Positions 45,484 to 56,734 of a stretch of DNA of 64,000 nucleotides are shown here, one piece after another; position 1 is the first letter of the stretch, and every line of letters starts with the position of its first letter. This DNA comes from Siphonodentalium dalli. Lineage: Eukaryota; Mollusca; Scaphopoda; Gadilida; Siphonodentaliidae. The notes beneath the pieces are model-generated. The model searched no databases and was not told the DNA's origin. It saw nothing but the letters and a program-made list of their open reading frames with translations. The stretch lies in assembly GCA_032622095.1 (NCBI GenBank), contig CP136069.1:105554278-105618277 (forward strand), given 5' to 3'. The position numbers and the translations under genes are program-made.

Positions 45484-46906
45484 TCAACACCCAATGCGAC
45501 ACAATTTGCCATCATATAGCCAAAAATAGTCACAAAAAAATCTTGATTTATTATTGCAGTCAGTTCCACAATTGCAGAGTGGTGTGCAAGGTAACTCAGA
45601 TTTTCCGCATGTACACCTTGCTGTTACACACCCCTTCTTGCTCCCACTTTTGATTATTTCGAGACATGATTTTGGAATGGGTTCTAGTGACAACATGGTT
45701 GGATCTAATCGAACATTGTCTTCTTTCCATCCCATTGTCGAAGGATTCGGTAATGTTTGCACATGATTGGTCGCTTGTTTCCAAACTAAAAACTGGTAGT
45801 TTGTTCTCAAAAGGTGGTACCGGTAATGAAATGAGTCACTGGTTGGTGGAAGCTTTTCGGGAGATTCAGTCCGAGGGAACATCCTGAATCTTGCATTGTT
45901 GAGTTTTGCATCGGATACTCCATAAAACTTGCATACAAAATGTTCAGCACTTTCAATTGTTTCAGTGAATATTGCAATATTACCTATACCCGTTAAGAGT
46001 TCACAACATTCAAGGTAAATATTCCATGCAGATCGTTTAGACACCCCATATATGAACGAAGTTGAATCACACCCCGTTAAGGCATGAATCGCAAGAATCA
46101 AGTTCAGAGCGTCGCTCGGTATTTGGGTGACAACATCCCTGATGGGTATAATTTTAGGGCTTTTGGACGTTCCAGCCATCATGAACACATCACAATCTGA
46201 GGGACTTTGTCTTGGTAACCAAGCAATACCAATAGAACATCGACCTCCCTACTTACCACAATAACTTGTTTCCGATTGCACCCCATGCTGGTATCAAGTG
46301 AATGAAGTTATAAGTCTAGTGTCAGCCTCTTCGTGATTAGACTCTAACCCTTTCAAGTCTGTTCCATCTACCGAACAATCTATCTACTCTGCAATCTTCT
46401 GGGAACCCCCCTGCAACAACAACAACAGTAACACCTTCTGTTTTCGCTTTGGTAACAAGTTCTCGAGACAAGAAACCATTCAAATCGGACTTGTTGTCAG
46501 ACAACACAATGAAACTTTTGCAATTTTGTGGGATGGGAACATCACGATTTGTTATTGTCCTTTGGATCAATGGTACATTGCGACTTCTTCTCGATCTGGT
46601 GGCAGTCTTGACATATTTATCCGAGTATCTGTCGAACACTACATCAATCCAGACATAGCCTTCGCCCTTCTTCAACACCCACGCTGTGAATACATCGGCT
46701 AAATCTCCAAATGTAATTATCTTTTCCGGTTTACCTATGGCCACAACAAGGGCCTGACCGTCAATGGCAATACCTGCACGGGGAGATGGTGTCAGTGTTT
46801 GCAAGTTGACTGCCCTGCCGGCATGAAGGGCAACTACAAGACGATGTAATACACTGCGATCTGTTTTACAACATGAACTCATGCCTGTTCCAATTGCATT
46901 ATGCAA
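45484..46906 (-). pseudogene. PIN-like nuclease fold + CXC domain protein, copy 1
   Basis: The minus-strand N-terminal frame (46906-46337) has 'GIAIDGQALVVAIGKPEKI' (first acidic Asp of a PIN/FEN-like fold), 'WIDVVFDRYSDKYVK' (second Asp) and a dense Arg stretch. After a break at about 46190-46330 the second frame (46188-45484) has 'FMMAGTSKSPKIIPI', then 'AIHALTGCDSTSFIYG' (conserved GCD), then 'TMGWKEDN'. It ends with a Cys-rich CXC-like end: 'KKGCVTARCTCGKSELPCT' followed by further Cys pairs. I recall this architecture as a multi-copy uncharacterised protein of many invertebrates, probably carried by a transposon. I do not know its biochemical role. Confidence 0.6.
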
Positions 46907-46999
46907 GACAAATAAAACACTTCGAACTGGAAATAAAGCAATGCTTAGTGATGCTCTGATCGAGAAAGTATCCTGCCTAACAACAATGACACCATCCCC

Positions 47000-47957
47000 G
47001 TGCAGGTATTGTCATTGACGGTCAGGCCCTTGTTGTGGCCATAGGTAAAGTCCGATTTGAATGGTTTCTTGTCTCGAGAACTTGTTACCAAAGCGAAACA
47101 GAACGTGTTTCTGTTGTTGTTGCAATGGGGTTCCCCGAAGATAGCAGAGTAGATTGTTCGGTAGACGGAACAGACTTGAAAGGGTTAGAGTCTAATCACG
47201 AAGAGGCTGACAGTAGACTTATCCTTCATTCACGTGATGCCAGCATGGTGTGCAATCTGAAACAAGTTATTGTGGTAAGTAGGGAGGTCGATATTCTAGT
47301 GTTATTGCTTGGTTAACTAAACAAATTCCCTGCAGATTGTGATGTGTTCATGATGGCTGGAACTTCCAAAAGCCCTACAATTTTACCCATCAGGGATGTT
47401 GCCACCCAAACACCGAGCGACGCTCTGAACTAGATTTTTGCGTTTCATGCTTTAACGGTGTGGGATTTAACTTCGTTCATATATGGGGTGTCTAAAAGAT
47501 CCGCATGGAAGATTTACCTCGAATGTTGTGAACTCTAAAAGGGTATAGGTACTATTGCAATATCCACTGAAACAATTGAAAGTGCTGAACATTTTGTATG
47601 CAAGTTGTATGGAGTTTCCGATGCAAAACTCAACAATGCAAGATTCAGGATGTTCCCTCGGACTGAATCTCACGAAAAGCTTCCACAAACTAGTGACTCA
47701 TTTCATTACCACCTTTTGAGAACAAACTACCAGATTTTAGTTTGGAAACAAGCAACCATTCCTGTGCAAACATTACCGGACCCTTCGACAATGGGATGGA
47801 AAGAAGAAAATGGTCGATTAGATCCAACCATGATGTCACTAGAACCCATTCCAAAGTCATGTCTCGAAATAATCAAATGTGGGTGCAACAAGGGGTGTGT
47901 AACAGCAAGGGGTACATGCAGACAATCAGAGTCATCCTGCACACCACTCTGCAACTG
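47000..47957 (+). pseudogene. PIN-like/CXC protein, copy 2 (truncated)
   Basis: Diverged inverted copy of the gene at 45484-46906. The N-terminal third is deleted: 'AIGK' is joined directly to 'VRFEWFLVSRTC' near 47047. It keeps 'NHEEADSRLILHSRDASM' and 'VIVVSREVDILVLLLG' (47195-47312), segments typical of this family's middle region. After several stops, 'YGVSDAKLNNARFRMFPRTE' (47608) continues to a CXC-like end with some Cys replaced ('GCNKGCVTARGTCRQS'). It ends at TGA 47956. Differences between the copies lie throughout, so the duplication is old. Confidence 0.6.
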
Positions 47958-48039
47958 ACTGCAATAATAAATAAAGAGTTTATGTGCATTGGGTGTTGAT
48001 GAACCAGTTTCATAATATTACTGATGATTTTCGAATTTT

Positions 48040-48870
48040 TAACTGATTATGATATCGGCCATTTTGAATTGTAATTTTAGGTCAGAAATAATTATTTGTC
48101 GAGTTGCCAACATTGTTTTTTTTTAATCAGATTACAAATTACATTTAGACACAACTGTCTAAACCATTTGAAGGATATATTTCACTTTCTGCCATTTAAG
48201 ACCGCAATAATTTATGAAATTCACGTTATTTTTGTCATTTTTGGGCATAAAGTGGGTTAAATGTCAAACATGTTCACTTTAGATTACCACATATGTTCTG
48301 TGTATAGTGTCTCTTGTCACAATTCGTTCGAAAGTACGGAAATGCATAATATTAAAACGTCTTAGAACAACATATAATAGTAAACGAAAATCTAGACTTT
48401 GTTCTGATGGCTGCCATTTTGAATTGTCATTTTAGGTCAGAAATAATTATTTGTCGAGTTGCCAACATTGTTTTTTGGAATCAGGTTACAAATTACATTT
48501 AGACACAATTGTCTATACCATTTGAATGATACGTTTCCACCATATTTCACTTTCTGCCATTTAAAACCGTAATAATGTATAAAATTCGCGTTTTTTGTAA
48601 TTTTTTGGGCATAAATGGGGTTAAATGTCAAACATGTTCACTTTAAATTACCACATATGTTTTGTTGATACTTCTTCTTGATCCAGTTCGTTCGAAAGTA
48701 CGGAAATACTCAATATTCGAACGTCTTAGAGTAACATATAACAACAAATGTAAAGTTAGACTTTGTTTTGATGGCGGCCATTTTGAATTGCCATTTTTGA
48801 CCAGAAATAATAATTTGTCAATTTGCCAACATTGGTTTTTGAAATCAGCATAAAACATACCTTTAGAAAC
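48040..48870. repeat. ~360-bp subterminal tandem repeats
   Basis: The landmark 'gccaacattg' recurs at 48106, 48461 and 48824. Each repeat has 'gcggccattttgaattg', 'caaacatgttcactttaa' and 'accacatatgtt'. The left arm has two landmarks (45084 and 45390). Arrays of this type near transposon ends often serve as transposase binding sites; that is inference. Confidence 0.8.
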
Positions 48871-48946
48871 AATTCTTAAAAGCTTCTGAAAGAAAAATGC
48901 CCGCACTTTCGTTTCTAGAGGCTTTTTTAGATTTTCGAACCTGACT

Positions 48947-49259
48947 AAAATGCAGGTTATGTAATAAGCAGATTTATGTTAATTAATACATGCGCTCGGT
49001 CACGTGGTTCTTTCAGTTCGTCTCGGCTATTGAACTTGGTAAGTTAGTTTTACAGTGTATTCCTAATATACAGTATATTAGGTAGTCTAAATTACATTAA
49101 TCGTAAATTATACAATTTCCGGTATCGGTAATTGTTTTCTTGACATGATGCAACTGATTCGTTCCTTGTCGGCGATCCAATTTTGAGATTTTGGACTATT
49201 TTCAAAGTGTCGGAAATTTGTTGTGTTTCAATTGACCTGATTTTAGGGTAACTGACTAT
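48947..49259. other. Noncoding, nothing recognised
   Basis: Short AT-rich spacer between the long inverted-repeat element and the next TIR element. Confidence 0.6.
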
Positions 49260-49878
49260 AGTAGGTGTGACAATTTATTATGGTGCAGTTTGGTGACAAC
49301 TGGCCGTCATATTTCTGTGCCATAGCTATAACCATGTTGCCCGCTGAGTTTCAGCACAATGAGTCGACTTGACCAATTAACCCATTGCGTTTCACCAAGG
49401 TTGAGCTCTACTCATTACGTTTTGCTACATTGTGTTATCTACGATACATATAATTGCACGTTCGATCGTTAATAATTGTGTTTGACAGTGGCAATCCCTT
49501 ATTCACTCACATATCATGCCCGCAGTACGTTTTGTTGATATGATCTCAATTCATGATTATCCACTTATATTAATTTCATGCGCATTAAGACAGTTCCCCT
49601 ATTGCGTTTTTCATTTGGCGACGTTTAGTTCTACGCATAATTCCACTAATATTATCATGTTATATGAAGCTGTGTTGGAGGAAATTCAGCTGCAAGAAAA
49701 TATCTGGAATAAACAAAGCGAACTATACAAGTATCAAAAACAAGAAAAAGGCTGATTATAACGAACTTTGGAGGGCTCATTGTGCGAATATGCAGCGGGC
49801 GACATAGCTAGCTATGGCATATTAATTATGACAACCAGTTGTCACCAAACTCCACCATAATAAACTGTCACACCTACT
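49260..49878. mobile_element. 619-bp TIR element (MITE-like)
   Basis: AGTAGGTGTGACAATTTATT at 49260 is mirrored at 49878. The inverted repeats continue about 85 bp ('tttggtgacaactgg', then 'ccatagctat' and 'gcccgctg'). Flanks 'tat' and 'atg' leave the TSD undecided. A 79-codon frame inside (49516-49755) has no motif. Confidence 0.75.
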
Positions 49879-51453
49879 ATGCCATCGCTACTGTGGTACG
49901 TATGTCCGCAGCCAATATCCTTATGTCGCAATTCCGGCTTTATACCATTTATATTGTTCGTGCTGTACTAATTTAATAGACTTTGTCTTTTGTTTTCACT
50001 CGCGCGGTGTTTTACTTGTCCATTGTCACATAAAAGGGGCCTTTTCTGATGGTTCATATTTATAGCTTTGGTTCGGGTTCGTGGGGTGCATACAATATAT
50101 ATGTGTCACATGTCTCCCGTAGTCCCCGTACCCGGTACTCGCAATTAGGACAAAATTGTTCATTCCGTTATTTTCTCGCGCGGCATGAGTGCTATACTGC
50201 CGCATATGTTGTCAATATTAAGGGTCCGATTCACGTTTGGCCAAAATTTCCTGGTATTTCTAAATGGATTTTCTCACATTCTGTCAGGAATTTATTTGTG
50301 CAATTTGGTAAAAGCGATTATTGTGATTCAATGTTTCAGAACCATCGAACAATTTGTTATTATGAATTCATTACTTCACTTTTATGGCATGGAAATTATT
50401 TAAAATTTCACAGTTTTCAGATACCAGGAACTGCTGTAAATTAGATTTGTTTCAAACGGGAAGATCATATATACATGATATCAAATCAGACGATCAGGAG
50501 AGGAGACGTAATTTTTCTTGATTCCTGAAATTTTATGAATATTTTCACTTAGAATGACAACTACCCACAATTCATGTTCTATATCTGAGAATTTTCATGT
50601 CATTCCTGTTCTTTGCTAAATTTGGGCTGAGATGAGTTCTGTGTCATACACGTAGCTTCATAACCACGTTTAAGCTGATCACCATATCTCTTAACACTGG
50701 CCTACTTTCTGTTGATTGCTTCCTGCTTGAGTGACTCACACTGCATATCAACCGTGTTTTATTGGGCTCGAATATTTGTGACTGCTTTATTCTTCATTAT
50801 AATATATGGGGTATGACACTATATTCTGCAATTACATAGGATATAGAACAAATTAAATGACGTCATTCACCTGCCTTAGGTATATAAGCACCCTTGGTGG
50901 TTGCTATAATGAGTTAATGTGTAGAAGTTATCATTTTCTGTGGTGACTATTCTCGTTTACATTGTTATTCATTTATTCAAGTTGTGACTTCGACCATGTT
51001 GACCTCGTTTTAACCCTCCCTTTCTATTTGGCGTTATTTATTTCCGTTTGGTTTTAATTAATTAGTGGATGCTGTTTCAAAATTTGATCACGTGACATAT
51101 CCTGCCTTTTCTTTTCTTTAAAGGGGCCTTTAAATTACGGATCATTGTCTTTTTGGGGCGATTCTCATAGTTACTGTCTCTAATTCACAAAGAGGCACCT
51201 TTTAAAAACTATTTTGGCAAATTGACAATATTTTCCTCATGTAGCCCAATGCTTATGTTCGGAATAATGCAGACATTAAGAGTTAGCAGACCGTGATACT
51301 TTTCTCTGGTGGGTTTTCTCCGTAATATTTTTCAGGGACCACAATATCTGATCTCCGTACAACTGTTACTATTTACGTACTTATTCGAATCGAATTTTGG
51401 TGATAACATAATGGCAGTGTTTCAGCCATTCTAATTTTATGCCGTGTTTCGGC
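49879..51453. other. Noncoding, no gene seen
   Basis: Overlapping frames near 50049-50444 have no family resemblance. No repeat structure was recognised. Confidence 0.55.
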
Positions 51454-51774
51454 TAGGGCTGCACGGTAATGAAAACATATATCGAATACATTATATTTTC
51501 AGATATCGCGGTATGACTAAATACTGAATACAACATCCAAGGCAGAGTATCTGAGTATTTTCTCAACGTAGAGTTATCCTTCGTAGCTACGAACGAAAAC
51601 TGTGCTTTGCTAGCGAATCGCCAGACAGGACACAGTTTCGTTTTTGAAAAGATTTAACAACATATATTAATATTTACTGTATACGCTTATTTATTTAACA
51701 TGAATATCAACTACATAATTATATAACAACGTTTTATGTTTTCACAAAGTATTATAGCGCATCCAGACTTGAAT

Positions 51775-52290
51775 CATTTGTGGTCAGTTGTCACTCCCAC
51801 ATCGTGCTATCATACTCTAAGTCGCCTTTGTTAGCGCGCACCGCGTGTATACTGTTCGGCAATTTCTCGATAGCCGTGGTCCCATGGGCATTTTATTTAT
51901 TAGCGCGCACCGCGTGTATACTGTTCTCCAATTGTTTTTTTTTATATATCTGTGGTCCTATGGGCATTTTATTTATATATATAATATTGATTTTTGGTTT
52001 GTGACAAGCTTTGTCAATTACCAATACAAGGTATTTAAAACATAATTTTTAAGTCTTATATTTCAACTTTTATAGATATTTTTCGTTCTGCAGCCCACTG
52101 AATGTTGTGGTCGGAGACGGCCGAGGCGGCCGCCGGTTCGTTAATTAGGTGCTGGTTGTTCTTGTTATTTTAACGGAATTCTGAGTTGGTCATTCGCGAG
52201 ACCAATATATTTTATATTCTATAATTACAATCATGGGTATATAATATAATGATCTTGAGCGCGTTACCATTTCTGACTATGGTTTTCGGG
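51775..52290 (+). repeat. Repeat R, copy
   Basis: Contains a ~75-bp internal duplication of 'agcgcgcaccgcgtgtatac' plus 'tcccatgggcattttattta' (51833 and 51901). The usual R landmarks follow through 'ccatttctgactatggtttt'. Confidence 0.7.
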
Positions 52291-52638
52291 TAGATAATTG
52301 GTTTTTCCGGTTTAAAAGTCGACCTGCGCGACCAGGAGGCCGAGTCCGGTAAAAGGTGTAGTTGGGAATTTCAATTTCGTTTATTGTCCTTTACGTTATT
52401 ATGCCAATTATGTTGATTTTTGGTTTGTGACAAGCTATGTCAATTACCAATAAAAGAAATTTAAAAGATAATTTGTAAGTCTTATATTTCAACTTTTTAG
52501 ATATTTTTCGTTCTGCAGCCCACTGATGATTGTGTCGGAGACAGCCGAGTCGGCCGCCGGTTCGTTAATTTTGTGCTGGTTGTTATTGTTATTTTAACGG
52601 AATTCTGAGTTGGTCATTCGGGAAACCAATATATTTTA
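52291..52638 (+). repeat. Repeat R, copy split by Helitrons
   Basis: Runs from 'aaaagtcgacctgcgcgacc' to 'aaaccaatatatttta', then continues after the two Helitrons at 55242-55316 ('tattctattattacaatcat'). Unbroken copies read across this point, which gives an exact empty site. Confidence 0.8.
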
Positions 52639-53437
52639 TCTAATATATATTTGAGGAAAGTTTGTGTGTGTGTCTGTCTGTCTGTCTGTGTAGCCGCGAT
52701 GGACTCCGAAACGGCTAAACCGATTTCGACGAAACTTGGTACGGGCTCGTAGTATCACATGAGGACCAACATAGGGCCATCCGTTTGTCCGTGCGGTGTG
52801 ACCTTGACATTCAAACCGGTGACCTTCAACCTGTATCTCGGCTCCTGCTGGGCCGATTTCGACCTAATTTGGTATGTGGGGGCAGTGTGAGGCGCCGAGC
52901 CATTTCGTCACGCCCGGATGCCCGTGCGGCGTGACCTTGACCTTTCAAATGACCTTGAACCCGTATCTCGGGATCCGCTGGGCCGATTTCCCCCATTTTT
53001 GGGTGTTGGTGTAGGTTGACACCGGGAGTAACACGGGCATGTCCGTCTGTCCGTGTGGCGTGACCTTGGCCTTCGAGTGACCTTGAACTCATATTTCGAG
53101 ATCCGCTGAGCCGATTTCCACCGAATATGGTGGAAACGGGTAGTATGAGGAGCTGAGCAATTTCGTCACACCCGGATGCCCGTGCGGCGTGACCTTGACC
53201 TTCGAGTGACCTTGACTCTCTATCTCAGGATCCGATGGGACGATCGTGATGAAATTTCGTAGGTAGGGATGGTTCGGGTAGCCAAACATTTTCAACGGGT
53301 AGCGGCGTGACCTTGACCTTTCAACTGACCTTGAACTGTATCTCGGTATCCGCTGGGCCGATTTCCACCATTTTCGGGGTGTTGGTGTAAAAAAAACAAC
53401 ACAACGACTTTCCCCGTCAGGACGGGTACCCAGCTAG
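52639..53437 (+). mobile_element. Non-autonomous Helitron, complete
   Basis: 5' TCTAATATATATTTGAGG. The 3' end is the perfect hairpin CCCGTC-AG-GACGGG (53413-53426), seven bases, then CTAG (53434-53437). It was inserted between A and T of repeat R with no duplication. The leader contains GT and TCTG runs, then four to five ~125-bp modules containing 'gtgaccttgacctt' and 'gggccgatttcca'. No Rep/helicase. Confidence 0.85.
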
Positions 53438-53754
53438 TCTAATATATATTTGAGGAAAGTCTGTGTGTCTGTGCGTCTGTGTGGCCGCGATGGACTCGAT
53501 AACGGCTGAACCGATTTCGACGAAACTTGGTACGGGCACGTAAATCGACCCGAGGACTAACATGGGCCCATCCATTTGCCCGTGTGGCGTGACCTTGACC
53601 ACTCCCCAGTGCTAGAGTCCTTGGCACGGCGTGATTGTGACCCGATGTAGGAAGGATAACTCTATATTTCACACAACGTAAACAGCACAACGTAGTCGAA
53701 CGTAATATGCAGGCTATTAAGAATCGTGTATCTACTTGAGTGAAAATACGGCAT

Positions 53755-53832
53755 TTGCCGGCTCCCTCCCAAAATATAGCATTTACAATTTCTGCCAGCT
53801 CCCTCCCACAATATAGCACTTACAATTTCTGA
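53755..53832 (+). repeat. Two-copy tandem repeat (~40 bp)
   Basis: 'ctccctcccaaaatatagca' and 'ctccctcccacaatatagca', each followed by 'ttacaatttctg', lie in tandem inside the Helitron's insert. Confidence 0.8.
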
Positions 53833-54065
53833 TATATACATTTTTGTTACAGGTGATATTCTTAAGTCTATTTTGGATACATTTATATTTTTATGCTATT
53901 ATTTTCCACACCTCACTTAGTGCGAAGTCGTGTAGAGTTAGGTGCCGGGTAAAAGTTCGCTAAATATCATCATCGTTATGGTCTGGAATCTCACCCAAGA
54001 GCCTCGATTCTCATCCACCACTCCATTTGGCTGGGGTTCCGGACCATAGGGATGGCGATCATTCG

Positions 54066-54340
54066 ATCGCTTCTCGGCTTTTTGGCTCGAGCCCGTGCTG
54101 TGAGATACGTCCCCGACGATGGTCACCCCATCGGACGGGACTTCCACGGTGTGGGTTCGCAGCCTGAGGAGGACGAGTGGTCGTGACTGACTGACGGGCT
54201 TCCGCTTTAGCGGGGACTGACACCGACAGGCAATTTGACCATCTCGTAAGGGTGGGTCACCTCTTTCGGGGTGCTCCAGCCGATATGAGTGGTCCGCAAT
54301 CGCCCCGGGTTCTAAAAAAAATAAATAAATAAAAAATAAA
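54066..54340 (+). mobile_element. SINE-like unit with U2 snRNA-like 5' end
   Basis: From 54066 the sequence ATCGCTTCTCGGC-TTTTTGGCT matches the universal 5' end of spliceosomal U2 snRNA with a single visible difference. A later 'gatacgtcc' (54113-54121) matches U2 further on if the intervening U2 segment is deleted. The remainder (to about 54312) is unrelated GC-richer sequence with a hairpin (CGATGG...CCATCG). The unit closes with an A-rich tail (54314-54340, AAATA repeats). The layout of small-RNA head, body and A-rich tail is that of a SINE or a chimeric snRNA retrocopy. No clear TSD. It is not a functional U2 gene because the branch-site-pairing and Sm parts are missing. Confidence 0.5.
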
Positions 54341-55801
54341 GTGGAGCGAATCCATTGTCTAGCTCTCGAATCAAATCCATTTACCTGAGATGGCTTCCAG
54401 AATGGCCGAAATTTTGGTTAAAGCCGTGTAACAGATCTTAGCTGTTTCTTGGCTACACGTTTGGTTTATTTACATTGAAATTGGTTAACTGGATTCTTTT
54501 GAAGATTGATAATTAATGAGCGTGTGTATATGAGGCGTCGCTATCAAAGAGCGTTTATCTACATGAGTGGAAATCAAATCGGGTAAAACTGGCGGATTTC
54601 TACGGACGAAATTTGATACATAAGGTAACATTGACCTTCGAGTGACCTTGAAGTCATATCTCGGGATCCGCTGAGTCGATTTCCACCGAATTTGGTGGAA
54701 ACGGGTAGTTTGAGGCGCTCAGTAATTTCGTCACACCCGGATGCCCGTGCGGCGTGACCTTGACCTTTCAAATGACCTTGAACCCGTATCTCGGTATCCG
54801 CTGGGCCGATTTCCACCATTTTCGGGGTGTTGGTGTAGATGGGGATAACAATAAATTTGGTCCCGCCGAGATGCCCGTGCGGCGTGACCTTGACCTTCGA
54901 GTGACCTTGACTCTCTATCTCAGAATCCGATGGGACGATCGGGATGAAATTTCGTAAGTAGGGATAGTTCGGGTAGCCAAACATTTTCAACATGACCTTG
55001 ACCTTCAAATGACCTTGAACCCGTATCTCGGGATCCACTGGGCCGATTTCCACCATTTTTGTGGTGTTGGTATAGATGGGGATGCCAATAACTTTCGTCC
55101 CACCCAGCGTTACCGTGACCTTTCAAATGACCTTGAACCTGTATCTCGGTATCCGCTGGGCCGATTTCCACCATTTTTTGGGTGTTGGTGTAAAAAAAAA
55201 CAACACAGCTACTCTCCCCGTCAGGACGGGAACCCAGCTAGTATTCTATTATTACAATCATGGGTATATAATATATGATCTTGAGACCATTTCTGACTAT
55301 GGTTTTCTTGTATTGGGTTGATTTACGCCGAACTCCGGTGTGTGGTGCTTATATTCACATTAGGTGAATATTAGGCATGTAATTTCAAACCAGTCACAGT
55401 CAGTTAACACCAGCTTTTGAATGCAGACCAAGGGCGCCATTTGTTTTATTCCCGGGATCCTATGCAATAGCGACGCCGCGACTGTCTGTGCATGAAACCA
55501 CAAGGCATACTGATTTAATTAGGTACACAAATGCGAAACTAACTGTCCCATTATTTAGCTCTACACGGATTATATCCCATAACATTTTATTTCCTTTTGC
55601 GAGATTCGTTACAAGCCAATTAATATCCAATAGTAGATACGACTATTTTACTTTTTCAAAAAATTATTCGATACCTTGCAATGGATACCGACGTTCTCAA
55701 TATATCGAATAATCTAAAAATCCATTCGGTTTCTATCGGTATTCAAAACGATATCGAATAACCGGTATACTTTCAAAATACCGTGCTGCCATAGTTTCTG
55801 C

Positions 55802-56519
55802 CTTTGGATATCGCATTTGTGAATGTTATGGCAACCCCGCCGAGTTTTTCTCCTCCGAGATTTTACGTCTTTTCCAGAAATTAAAGAGCCACTACTTGTT
55901 GGTTTGCATTTCGTCTTTCACGTTTTGTCCCTACTTTAATCTGTTTTACGTTTTGGGGTTTACACCCTGTGTTGTTTTGGCTCGTTTATTACGGTCTAAT
56001 CCGTTAAATTTTTTTAAGATCAATTAACTGCGTCTGCATGGCGGACTATCGATTTCAGGGTTTACCTCCGGCTTGTGCTCCGTTGTGTTATATTTATATT
56101 TCCGTGTATTGTGCCTGATCGCATTTTTTCCCCTCTCTTTCTCACCCAGCCGATGGTTCTCCCCAGTGGATCAGGTGGGTCTTCGGAGAGTAGTCCACCT
56201 GAGTCAAGAGCGAGTTCGTCGCCGACATCCTACTTCATCACAGGCATAATTTTCGCGCTGTCTCCCCGTCGTCCTGGTGTTTGTCAGCTCCGTTCCGCCT
56301 CACAGATGTCTGGGTTTTCACTGTTTCCGTCTCCATGCAACCCTGGATGTGGGACACTTTTCAACACGACCTCCACCTGTTGCCACTTCCAACTATATTT
56401 GGACAATTTTCCTTATCCCTGCATCAGGTCTGGATTCCGGACCAGTTTTCTCGTCTGGTTTTGGACCTTTCCCCGGCCGGCTTTCTGTTTTCGTGTAGGT
56501 TGACATGAGTCAGTCACTT
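55802..56519. other. No gene called; C/T-rich open stretch
   Basis: 56075-56503 is open in three plus-strand frames at once, reflecting C/T-rich composition. None has a recognisable motif. The sequence is more GC-rich than its surroundings. Its origin is unknown. Confidence 0.4.
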
Positions 56520-56734
56520 CCTACTGTAATAAGCTGGTTTAACACGAGTCTACGACTACCACTATATCATTTATTATGATGGCTTGACAAGAGTCTGCCA
56601 CCTTACACTATATAAAATATGGTTTAAAACGTGTCTGTCCCTTTACAGTTTAATTTGATGGTTTAACACGAGTCTACCACTATAGAATTTAATTTGACGG
56701 TTTTACAAGAGTCTGCCACCTACAATATATAACA

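Larger units (their letters stand above)
44981..48946. mobile_element. Long inverted-repeat element with PIN-like/CXC genes
   Basis: The outer ends AGTCAGGTTCG (44981) and CGAACCTGACT (to 48946) are mirror images. Similarity continues inward along both arms, through subterminal tandem repeats and two gene copies pointing outward, to a centre near 46900-47000. The arms are diverged and of unequal length in places: the right arm has an extra ~360-bp repeat and lacks about 215 bp of the gene's 5' part. Flanks 'acaaat' and 'aaaatgc' give no certain TSD. It could be one TIR element or two copies head to head. Confidence 0.65.
53438..55241 (+). mobile_element. Second Helitron in tandem, with foreign insert
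   Basis: TC at 53438 follows the CTAG of the previous element directly. It ends with the same hairpin (55217-55230) and CTAG (55238-55241), followed by T. The usual modules occupy 53438-53605 and 54595-55241. About 970 bp between them do not belong to the family and include a U2-like sequence. Confidence 0.8.
51454..55793. mobile_element. Putative hAT transposon carrying nested elements
   Basis: The left end TAGGGCTGCACGGTA and right end TACCGTGCTGCCATA are inverted repeats (13 of 15 match), and weaker similarity continues inward ('atatcgaata'). Flanks GTTTCGGC (51446-51453) and GTTTCTGC (55794-55801) agree at 7 of 8, as for an old 8-bp TSD. TAGGGCTGCAC-type ends are familiar in hAT elements. 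The inside is filled by R copies, two Helitrons and a SINE-like insert. No transposase remains. Confidence 0.5.

Noticed and set aside
54066-54130. Functional U2 snRNA gene
   Set aside because: Only the 5' end and one further short word match. The branch-site-pairing region and Sm site are missing and an A-rich tail follows.
52826-55174. Minus-strand frames with repeated 'SRSLEGQGH' type residues
   Set aside because: They are translations of the Helitron modules (TGACCTTGA arrays), present in several frames and broken at each element end.
56075-56508. Up to 142-codon frames rich in Phe, Ser and Pro
   Set aside because: Three frames are open together because the sequence is C/T-rich. None shows a recognisable domain.
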